From Bacteroidota bacterium (GTDB taxonomy: Bacteria > Bacteroidota > Bacteroidia > Bacteroidales > VadinHA17): DNA of 5,204 bases. The stretch is taken from the NCBI GenBank assembly GCA_030631445.1, contig DAOVLD010000155.1, positions 1 to 5,204 on the forward strand. The letters run 5' to 3'. Positions 1 to 5,204 of this stretch are shown here, piece after piece. How positions within the stretch are numbered: the stretch's first letter is position 1; the number at the start of each line of letters is the position of its first letter. A program made the position numbers and the translations under genes. The notes below the pieces were generated by a model, which had not been told where the DNA came from, ran no database searches, and saw only the letters and a program-made list of their open reading frames with translations.

Positions 1-404
1 ACAATGGTATTGTCAATTGTATCTTTTGCCGGAACTGTTAAGATAACTTTTTTTGCTCCATTTTTCAGATGGTCACCATAGCCACCTTTTGGGCTTTCCT
101 TTAACCGGAAAACACCTGTTGATTCGACAACAACATCCGGGGTTTCTGACCAGGGAATATTTGCCGGATTTCTTTCCGCAGTTACTTTTATCCGCAATTC
201 GTTAACTATTAGAAATTCGTTTTCAAAAGAAACTCCTTCGTATCTTCCTTGTGTAGAATCGTATTTCAAAAGATGTGCAAGTGTTTTTGTATCTGTCAGG
301 TCATTAATCCCAACTACCTCAAGATCCGGCCTTTCAAGGGCGATCTTTAAAACATTTCTCCCAATTCTTCCAAATCCATTGATTGCAATTTTAATTTTTG
401 CCAT
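1..404 (-). CDS. gap: Type I glyceraldehyde-3-phosphate dehydrogenase, N-terminal part (runs off the left edge)
   Basis: This is the first 134 codons of GAPDH, the glycolytic and gluconeogenic enzyme that converts glyceraldehyde 3-phosphate, NAD+ and phosphate to 1,3-bisphosphoglycerate in the cytoplasm. The product begins [20 protein letters not shown]. The Rossmann dinucleotide motif NGFGRIGR is at residues 9-16, and the NAD-ribose-binding Asp is D35 in GIND (32-35). The family motif ESTGVF is at 94-99, followed by [14 protein letters not shown], the end of the NAD-binding domain. The catalytic Cys and the substrate domain lie beyond base 1. Between STGVF and GAKKV there are a few more residues ([13 protein letters not shown]) than in Bacillus-type enzymes; from memory, this longer loop is common in Bacteroidota GAPDHs. 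The ATG at 404-402 is chosen because it puts the Rossmann motif at the usual distance from the N-terminus. There is no Shine-Dalgarno sequence. The gene is cut by the window edge, not broken. Confidence 0.97.
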   Translation of the reverse strand, partial: MAKIKIAINGFGRIGRNVLKIALERPDLEVVGINDLTDTKTLAHLLKYDSTQGRYEGVSFENEFLIVNELRIKVTAERNPANIPWSETPDVVVESTGVFRLKESPKGGYGDHLKNGAKKVILTVPAKDTIDNTI

Positions 405-444
405 AATTCAAGTAATTAAATAATGTTTATTAAAAAATTTCATA

Positions 445-474
445 CAAAATTAGGAATAATTATCAATTCAGCAA
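445..474 (-). promoter_or_regulatory. Bacteroidota-type promoter of gap
   Basis: Read on the minus strand, TTG (474-472) is followed after 19 bases by TAATTTTG (452-445). This matches the Bacteroidota housekeeping sigma consensus, TTG about 19 bases upstream of TAnnTTTG, in both boxes and in spacing. Transcription would begin around 437-441, giving gap an A/T-rich leader of about 35 bases without a Shine-Dalgarno sequence. The site lies between the barrel gene and gap, so gap can be expressed independently of the genes upstream. Confidence 0.7.
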
Positions 475-524
475 TGATGAATATCATAAGATTGGTTCAT
501 CCGGAAAATGAATAGGTGCTAAAT

Positions 525-563
525 GGAATAATGCCCGCCTGACCGGACGGGCAGGGAATAATG
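525..563. repeat. REP-like GC palindrome flanked by 9-bp direct repeats
   Basis: A GC-rich imperfect palindrome at 533-552 (GCCCGCCTGACCGGACGGGC) sits in otherwise A/T-rich intergenic DNA. Five outer pairs are perfect (533-537 with 548-552). Read as minus-strand RNA, the stem extends by a G-U and a C-G pair, so the structure is more stable in the transcript coming from the barrel gene. It is bracketed by identical copies of GGAATAATG at 525-533 and 555-563. No U-run follows on the minus strand, so it is not a canonical intrinsic terminator. It could instead be a REP-like dispersed element or a 3'-end stabilising hairpin of the barrel mRNA. Confidence 0.6.
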
Positions 564-569
564 GGAAGA

Positions 570-603
570 AGTCGAAGAGTTCAAGGTCTAATAGTCGAAG
601 AGT
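570..603. repeat. 11-bp direct repeat pair
   Basis: AGTCGAAGAGT occurs at 570-580 and again at 593-603, 23 bases apart, inside a purine-rich stretch. No coding frame, RNA gene or promoter was recognised around it. The 405-655 gap therefore holds the gap promoter, the palindrome and these repeats, and nothing else I can support. Confidence 0.6.
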
Positions 604-655
604 GAAGAATGTGATAATGGAGTGGACTGCCGACTGATTAGTTATATTTTATGTA

Positions 656-1474
656 CTAATAAACACCAGGTGCAGGGGACAGTTCCGGTTCAGAGATATT
701 AAATTCGGGATTTTCAGGAAGTGGGGTTTTTGGATCAATAATATTGCCAAATCTGTAACTTACAAAAAGTGCGGGAAAAAACCAGAGATTATCTTCACTT
801 GCCATTATCGGTATTTTTTTCAGAAAGGCATCAAATGTAACACCAATTTCAACAGCGTGAATTATTCTGTCAAGTTTACTGTATTCAAAATTTATCCCGG
901 CCTTACCATAAGCCCCCGGTATAATTTTTATTTCATCAAACCCTTTAAAGAATGATGATGGCCTGTAGATATCCTGGGGGTTATGGATTGATACATTAAA
1001 CTTTTCACTTCTCACTTCACTTTCATAAAGCGATACAGGGTAGAGTACATCGTAGTAAATAGGTTTATATAAGCTAATAGATGGTCCGCCGGAAAAAATG
1101 TAACGGATAGCAATACCCCCCTGATCAATTTTTTTGAAAATCATATGCTGGAAACCCATTCCACCCCGGAGGGTTATTGCAAAATTTAACTTACCGAAAA
1201 CAAACCGTCTGTTATTGGGAAAATAGGGATTGGTTGTTTTATACTCTTTAGGATGTTTAAGGATACTTATATCTCCCTCAAATATTCTTTTGTTAAAGAA
1301 ATCGATCCTTTTCCCATACCTTAAGCTTAATCCGTAACCGGTTGAATTAAGCATAAGACCGATGGATTTCTCGTTTCTGTAAAAAGCTTTTTGCTGAACA
1401 TCTAACTCTCCCTGCGAAATACCAACCAGGGAAGAAAAAATAAATATAAATAAAAGTAATGGGACCTTCTTCAT
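656..1474 (-). CDS. Predicted outer-membrane beta-barrel protein, 272 aa, function unknown
   Basis: The product starts MKKVPLLLFIFIFSSLVGIS and then QGELD, a Sec signal peptide with probable cleavage near residue 20. The mature part is rich in alternating hydrophobic/polar stretches with Gly and aromatic residues, as expected of transmembrane beta-strands: about 36-53, 90-112, 118-136, 183-198, 204-216 and 231-242. The last is WFFPALFVSYRFG, typical of the closing strand in Bacteroidota barrels. A Pro/Glu-rich tail follows (about 244-272: DPKTPLPENPEF, then SEPELSPAPGVY), which would extend from the barrel end. The frame stays open upstream to an ATG at 1591, but the 1474 ATG is preferred: it places the signal peptide at the N-terminus, and the longer form would run into the upstream lipoprotein gene. 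The gene lies 91 bases downstream of that lipoprotein gene and is probably co-transcribed with it. The family name and substrate are not recognised. The envelope location is inferred from sequence pattern only. Confidence 0.8.
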   Translation of the reverse strand: MKKVPLLLFIFIFSSLVGISQGELDVQQKAFYRNEKSIGLMLNSTGYGLSLRYGKRIDFFNKRIFEGDISILKHPKEYKTTNPYFPNNRRFVFGKLNFAITLRGGMGFQHMIFKKIDQGGIAIRYIFSGGPSISLYKPIYYDVLYPVSLYESEVRSEKFNVSIHNPQDIYRPSSFFKGFDEIKIIPGAYGKAGINFEYSKLDRIIHAVEIGVTFDAFLKKIPIMASEDNLWFFPALFVSYRFGNIIDPKTPLPENPEFNISEPELSPAPGVY

Positions 1475-1488
1475 AATGAACAAAATAA

Positions 1489-1521
1489 CTGAACCAAAAG
1501 ATTTAATGTCCTGTGGTTCAG
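1489..1521 (-). promoter_or_regulatory. Stem-loop in the lipoprotein-barrel spacer
   Basis: CTGAACCA (1489-1496) and TGGTTCAG (1514-1521) form a perfect 8-bp inverted repeat with a 17-base loop. In the minus-strand transcript the hairpin ends 14 bases before the barrel start codon at 1474. No U-run follows it, so an intrinsic terminator is unlikely. A role in translation control or mRNA processing between the two cistrons is possible but is inference only. Confidence 0.4.
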
Positions 1522-1565
1522 AATTTGATAACGGAAGGCGGAAAAAACCCGAAAAAAGTTTCTGT

Positions 1566-1691
1566 CTACGCAGTTTCTTCAGTTTGTTCAATATCAGCCT
1601 TACTGTATGCAGGACATACTTCCCTGTTACAGGAACTGAGAATTATACCTAACACCATGCAGGCGGCAAATATTATTGCTAGCTTTTTCAT
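1566..1691 (-). CDS. Small lipoprotein, 41 aa (mature peptide 21 residues)
   Basis: A complete short frame runs from ATG at 1691-1689 to TAG at 1568-1566. The product begins MKKLAIIFAACMVLGIIL and continues SSCNREVCPAYSKADIEQ before ending TEETA. It has a positively charged start, a hydrophobic core and a lipobox L18-S19-S20-C21, so signal peptidase II would leave a 21-residue lipidated peptide. Residue +2 is Asn. The mature part has a second Cys (C26) in the segment EVCPAY, and the tail is acidic. From memory, tiny Bacteroidota lipoproteins with a CPAY-like segment occur in other genomes, but I cannot name a family or function. It lies 84 bases after the propeller gene and 91 bases before the barrel gene on the same strand, which suggests an envelope role linked to the barrel. 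It is short enough that automatic gene calling may miss it. The lipobox and clean N-terminus argue that it is real. Confidence 0.82.
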   Translation of the reverse strand: MKKLAIIFAACMVLGIILSSCNREVCPAYSKADIEQTEETA

Positions 1692-1775
1692 AGTAGTAAA
1701 ATTTAGTACCAAAATAACTATTTTCCTTTGAAAGAAAAATATTTATTGCAAAAACAAAATTAATTTATTTTTTGT
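1692..1775 (-). promoter_or_regulatory. A/T-rich leader of the lipoprotein gene with candidate -7 boxes
   Basis: Two minus-strand octamers resemble the Bacteroidota -7 box TAnnTTTG. TAATTTTG at 1762-1755 is a full match, identical to the gap box. TTATTTTG at 1717-1710 has one mismatch. Neither has a TTG at the usual 19-base spacing, so no start site can be assigned with confidence. The region also holds an 8-bp, nearly all-A/T inverted repeat (1752-1759 with 1770-1777) overlapping the propeller stop codon, which is at best a weak terminator. Confidence 0.25.
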
Positions 1776-4700
1776 TTAAAAAAAATTCCAATCGGGAACC
1801 CGTCCCGGTGTCCAGGGCGCACCTGCTTTATCCATTTGTTTTTCAAGTTCTTTAAGATATTGTTCGCCAATTTTCTTAAGTTTTTCAATAAGCGGGGGAA
1901 GTTTTTCAGAGAGGATATTATAAGAATCCTTTTCTGTCTGGGTTAATGGTGCGGTAGAACCATAATGAGTATATGCCATATTTCTTAATCGTCTCTGCAA
2001 TGGCATTTGTCCTTGAGGCACCTCTTCCCAGCTTGCTATTGCCTTGTGTCCGTAAAATATAAATTCAATTTCATCAATCTCGTTTCTGATTCTCTTTGCT
2101 TCAGTGATCATTTCGGGAGTTGAACCAGGCATTCTGTAGAGAGTTTGAAGGATATATTCAACTTTTTCACTCAGGTCTGATGTATATCTTATTGCACCTT
2201 GCATAGTACCGGCAAGTTCGCCGGCCTTTTCCTGGAATTCAAACACCTCTTTCCGGTTTTCCGCGGGAATAGTTGTATTATTGAGAGCCACGACGTTGAA
2301 TTCAACCGGGCTAACCAGTTCTGTTACATTTCCCTGGAAAACTTTAGAGATGGAAACTTTATACATTCCCGGAATAGCAAGAATTCCTCCGCCACCATCT
2401 GCCATAGGATCGAATTCATCATTTTTCAGACGTACGGGAGAAGTGGATTCATACCTGAGATCCCATGTTATTCTCTGGATACCCTTTGACGCTTTAGTTG
2501 TGAACTTCCTGACAATATTATCCTGATCGTCATATATGGTGAAACGGATATGAGGCTTTTCTTCTTTACCTTCTTCCCTGAGTTCATCCCATGATAATAC
2601 TTCAATCTTTTCACCTTTTTTAAACTGTTCCTTCTCTTTCTCGTTTCTTAAGTCCTTTTGGGTTTTGATCCCTTCTTTTAAATAGTAAGTAAAAGTAGCT
2701 CCGTATGGTGGATTTTTACCCATGTAAGGTGTTGATCCCTGACCATATATTCCTCTTTTTCTGATATATACAAGAGCGTCTTTAATTGGAAAAACACGTG
2801 CATCTTCTTCAAGAATTTCAGGTTTGAATGATCTTAGAGGGGTATAATCATCCATGATGTAAAAGCCGCGTCCAAATGTAGCTAATACCAAATCGTTTTC
2901 CCTTTTCTGGATAACCATATCCATGATAGCAACCGCGGGTATTCCTGATTTTAACTGCTCCCATTTTTCACCTCCGTCAATGGAGAAAAATACTCCGAAT
3001 TCAGTGCCGGCAAAAAGCAGATCAGGATTCATATAATCCTGTTCAATGGTATGTACAGTTCCGTTATCAGGAAGGTTGCCGCTTATCGGTTTCCAGGATT
3101 GGCCCTTGTCAGTACTTTTTAAGATATAGGGCTTAAAATCATCTCTTTTCTGGTTATCAAAAGCGGCATAAACCACATTTTCGTCAAATTTCGAAGGGCA
3201 GATATCACTGACATATGTGTATTTGGGTACTCCTTCAAAATCACCGGTGCTTCGCCAGGTTGTACCTGCATCTCCGGTAACCTGGATCAGTCCGTCATCA
3301 GTACCGGCATACAACAGATCTTCTTTTACTTCCGATTCAGCCAATGATACAATTGTTCCAAACTGAGAGGTTGACACATCTTTTCTGACTGCGTCAACAC
3401 CCCAGAATTTACCCATAACTTTCCATGTATTCCTGTCCAGTTGTCTTGTCAGGTCATCTGATATCACTTTCCATGAATTTCCCCTGTCGTCACTGCGGAA
3501 CACTTTATTGGCAGCAACATAAAGACGTGTGTGGGAATATGGACTAAGGATCAACGGTGCATTCCAGTTCCAGCGGTAAGTATCCTCATCTTTACCGGGT
3601 TGTGGTTTAATGCTGATGCCTTCGCCGCTACGTTTATCGAATCTGACACTGTTACCATATTGCCACTCCGAATAAATGATGTTTGGATCGGTTGGATCGA
3701 TAGCTTGCCAGAATCCATCACCACCGACAGTAACAATCCACTCACCGGCAGTAACCCCGGCAGAACTTAAATTCTGAGATGGTCCGCCAAAGCTGTTGTT
3801 ATCCTGGGTTCCGCCATAAACATTATAAAAAGGTTTGTCATTATCCACTGACACCCTGTAAAACTGGGTAACCGGCAGGTTTGTTTTAAAAATATAGTTT
3901 TCCCCGCCATCAAACGATTCGTAAACACCACCATCGCCACCAATAAGAAAGTGCTTTGTATCATCAGGGTCGATCCACATGGCATGATCGTCCACATGGC
4001 GACTTTTGTTCCCTATTGAATTCCATGTTTTTCCAGCATCTGTAGTAACTTTGGTTATAACTTCCATGCTGAAAACTTTATCAACATTCACCGGGTCACA
4101 AAATATCTCGTTATAATACTGACCGCTTGCATGGTGGTCGCTCATTTTTTCCCATGATTCACCACGGTTTACAGAACGGAAAAACCCGCCTGTTTCACCC
4201 TCAGCTTCTGCAATTATGTACAGGACATCAGGATTAACAGGAGAGATAGCAAGCCCCATTCCGCCGACATGGCCTGAGGGCAATCCTTTGGTGATCTTTT
4301 TCCATGTCTCACCGTTATCGGTTGATTTATAAAAGCGCGACTCGGGACCGCCGCCGATCTTGGTATGTACATGACGTCTTCTTTGCTCTGATGTAGCGTA
4401 AATCAAATCCGGATTACGCGGATCCAATATCACGTCATTCACACCTGTTTCTTCGCTTATTTCAAGAACCTTCTTCCAGGTTTCCCCGCCATCGGTGGTT
4501 TTGTAAAGTCCCCGGTCGCCGCCGGGTCCCCATGCCGAACCTTCGGTAGCTACAAAAACAACATCAGAATTCCTGGGATCGATCACAATTTTCCCAATCT
4601 GGCGTGATTCTTTAAGACCCATATTCTTCCAGGAACTTCCTCCGTTAGCGGATTTATATACCCCGTTACCATATCCGAGGGCACGTTGGTGATTATTTTC

Positions 4701-5063
4701 TCCTGTTCCTGCCCAAATAACATTCGGGTTATTGGGGTCCATTGCAAGACATCCCATCGAATATGCGCCGTGATCATCAAATACCGGCTTAAAAGTGGTA
4801 CCGTTATTTTCTGTTTTCCAGATATGACCACTGGCAACGGCAACAAACCATTCTGAATGGTTTTGCGGATTAACTACAAAATCTGCTATTCGTCCGGAAG
4901 AGAAGGCAGGGCCAATACTTCTCCATTTTAATCCTGAGAATGTGCTTGTTTTAGATTTTTCTTCATCCTCTTTTTCTTCATCCTTTTTTGCTAAGGCAAA
5001 GCCGGAAGTTAAAACGGCAAGCACCATAATAAGTACCGGTAATAAATTAAATTTTTGTTTCAT
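1776..5063 (-). CDS. Exported BNR/Asp-box (sortilin/VPS10-like) beta-propeller protein, 1095 aa
   Basis: The N-terminus is a Sec signal peptide with a likely signal peptidase I site at ALA25-K26, followed by a highly charged linker (26-38, KKDEEKEDEEKSK). Residues about 45-740 form repeated propeller blades carrying eleven Asp-boxes (S/T-x-D/N-x-G-x-x-W/F/Y) beginning at 84, 138, 189, 247, 297, 340, 383, 524, 596, 650 and 694; KTTDGGETW and KSTDNGETW are the clearest. This number fits two propellers, as in the sortilin/VPS10-like secreted proteins often labelled glycosyl hydrolase BNR repeat. GGTQDNNS (417-424) and FGRGFYIMDDY (730-740) are, from memory, recurrent signatures of that bacterial group. 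Residues about 838-925 look like an Ig-like FlgD-type domain (FTIYDDQDNIVRKF, then GIQRITWDLRY). The C-terminal part (about 935-1080) is helical, with a Lys/Glu-rich probable coiled coil at 1050-1078. Asp-boxes are structural, so neither sialidase nor peptidase activity can be inferred. The protein ends PDWNFF without a type IX secretion sorting domain, so it is probably periplasmic or otherwise Sec-exported. The length fits the group and there is no frameshift. Confidence 0.93.
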   Translation of the reverse strand: MKQKFNLLPVLIMVLAVLTSGFALAKKDEEKEDEEKSKTSTFSGLKWRSIGPAFSSGRIADFVVNPQNHSEWFVAVASGHIWKTENNGTTFKPVFDDHGAYSMGCLAMDPNNPNVIWAGTGENNHQRALGYGNGVYKSANGGSSWKNMGLKESRQIGKIVIDPRNSDVVFVATEGSAWGPGGDRGLYKTTDGGETWKKVLEISEETGVNDVILDPRNPDLIYATSEQRRRHVHTKIGGGPESRFYKSTDNGETWKKITKGLPSGHVGGMGLAISPVNPDVLYIIAEAEGETGGFFRSVNRGESWEKMSDHHASGQYYNEIFCDPVNVDKVFSMEVITKVTTDAGKTWNSIGNKSRHVDDHAMWIDPDDTKHFLIGGDGGVYESFDGGENYIFKTNLPVTQFYRVSVDNDKPFYNVYGGTQDNNSFGGPSQNLSSAGVTAGEWIVTVGGDGFWQAIDPTDPNIIYSEWQYGNSVRFDKRSGEGISIKPQPGKDEDTYRWNWNAPLILSPYSHTRLYVAANKVFRSDDRGNSWKVISDDLTRQLDRNTWKVMGKFWGVDAVRKDVSTSQFGTIVSLAESEVKEDLLYAGTDDGLIQVTGDAGTTWRSTGDFEGVPKYTYVSDICPSKFDENVVYAAFDNQKRDDFKPYILKSTDKGQSWKPISGNLPDNGTVHTIEQDYMNPDLLFAGTEFGVFFSIDGGEKWEQLKSGIPAVAIMDMVIQKRENDLVLATFGRGFYIMDDYTPLRSFKPEILEEDARVFPIKDALVYIRKRGIYGQGSTPYMGKNPPYGATFTYYLKEGIKTQKDLRNEKEKEQFKKGEKIEVLSWDELREEGKEEKPHIRFTIYDDQDNIVRKFTTKASKGIQRITWDLRYESTSPVRLKNDEFDPMADGGGGILAIPGMYKVSISKVFQGNVTELVSPVEFNVVALNNTTIPAENRKEVFEFQEKAGELAGTMQGAIRYTSDLSEKVEYILQTLYRMPGSTPEMITEAKRIRNEIDEIEFIFYGHKAIASWEEVPQGQMPLQRRLRNMAYTHYGSTAPLTQTEKDSYNILSEKLPPLIEKLKKIGEQYLKELEKQMDKAGAPWTPGRVPDWNFF

Positions 5064-5110
5064 AATAAGTTTTTTTTGAAAAACAAGCTACAAGAATAAG
5101 AATCATAATA

Positions 5111-5118
5111 TAAAAGTA
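5111..5118 (-). promoter_or_regulatory. Candidate -7 box of the propeller gene
   Basis: Minus-strand TACTTTTA (5118-5111) matches seven of eight positions of the Bacteroidota -7 consensus TAnnTTTG. It lies about 47 bases before the start codon at 5063 and just downstream of the terminator at 5147-5170, where an independent promoter is needed. No TTG lies at the expected upstream spacing; that position falls in a T-run. The call is therefore tentative. Confidence 0.25.
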
Positions 5119-5146
5119 TTTTATTTAGTGTTAAAAGAAAAAAAAA

Positions 5147-5170
5147 GAGCGGGAAAAACCCGCCCTTTTT
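5147..5170 (-). terminator. Intrinsic terminator of a gene beyond the right edge (bidirectional form)
   Basis: GCGGG (5149-5153), loop AAAAA, and CCCGC (5159-5163) form a five-pair GC stem, extendable by a G-C pair after one mismatch. Minus-strand transcription exits into a long T-run (complement of the A-run at 5132-5146), a strong Rho-independent terminator. The plus-strand reading also ends in TTTTT (5166-5170). With all neighbours on the minus strand, it most likely ends a minus-strand gene starting beyond base 5204. All three minus-strand frames meet a stop within 5185-5203 (TGA 5203-5201, TAA 5195-5193, TAG 5187-5185). That gene's last codons may therefore be here, or it may end just outside. 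Confidence 0.8.
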
Positions 5171-5204
5171 CTTTTTCTAATATGCTACCTGATTAATGGA
5201 TCAG

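Noticed and set aside
1526..1565. CGG/CCG mini-stem with A-run between the lipoprotein stop and the barrel start
   Set aside because: Only three pairs form around the A-run, which is not enough for a terminator or a structured RNA.
1475..1591. 39-residue N-terminal extension of the barrel protein from the upstream ATG at 1591
   Set aside because: It would bury the signal peptide inside the protein and overlap the lipoprotein gene end. Its content (KLKKLRRQK and so on) is not signal-like, and the ATG at 1474 gives a classical signal peptide.
1513..1731. Plus-strand 72-codon open frame
   Set aside because: It is antisense to the lipoprotein gene and its leader, has no promoter or recognisable domain, and its hydrophobic stretches mirror the opposite strand.
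1752..1777. A/T-only inverted repeat as a terminator for the propeller gene
   Set aside because: The stem has only one G-C pair and overlaps the stop codon. Its stability is too low to call an intrinsic terminator; read-through into the lipoprotein gene is possible.
2199..2526. Two overlapping plus-strand frames inside the propeller gene
   Set aside because: Both lie antisense to a fully supported coding region, lack recognisable motifs and are explained as shadows.
3531..4846. Further open frames on both strands inside the propeller gene (3531-3770, 3551-3745, 3767-3997, 4583-4846)
   Set aside because: All lie within the 1095-codon gene in other frames. The propeller protein has continuous Asp-box repeats through them, so they are shadows and not evidence of overlapping genes.
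5177..5204. C-terminal end of an upstream gene (for example a frame ending DPLIR and stop at 5187-5185)
   Set aside because: All three minus-strand frames contain a stop within these few bases, and too few codons remain to identify which, if any, is coding.

Overview
The window looks like an ordinary stretch of chromosome from an AT-rich Bacteroidota bacterium, possibly Bacteroidales or a relative. The organism call rests on three things. The gene starts lack Shine-Dalgarno sequences and have A/T-rich leaders. A textbook Bacteroidota promoter (TTG, 19 bases, TAATTTTG) precedes the first gene. The protein set is also typical: a very large secreted Asp-box propeller protein, a tiny lipoprotein and an outer-membrane barrel. 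No sequence search was possible, so the rank below phylum is a guess.

All recognisable genes are on the minus strand, so transcription runs from right to left. From the right edge: a strong GC stem-loop terminator (about 5147-5170) closes a gene that lies beyond the window. Next is a 1095-residue exported BNR/Asp-box (sortilin/VPS10-like) beta-propeller protein (5063-1776). After an 84-base A/T-rich gap comes a 41-codon lipoprotein gene (1691-1566) that is easily missed. A 91-base leader with an 8-bp stem-loop then leads into a 272-residue predicted outer-membrane beta-barrel protein (1474-656). A 251-base intergenic stretch follows, with a REP-like palindrome flanked by 9-bp direct repeats and a second pair of 11-bp direct repeats. 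Last is the start of gap (type I glyceraldehyde-3-phosphate dehydrogenase, 404 to beyond base 1), with its own promoter.

The lipoprotein and barrel genes are probably one transcription unit with envelope functions, since they are adjacent, co-directional and both exported. The propeller protein is also exported but has no demonstrable functional link to them. gap is glycolytic and independently promoted. I found no mobile element, CRISPR array, tRNA or rRNA, and no convincing new multi-gene system. The points most worth a second look are the tiny lipoprotein and its pairing with the barrel, the stem-loop between them, and the structured repeat between the barrel gene and gap.
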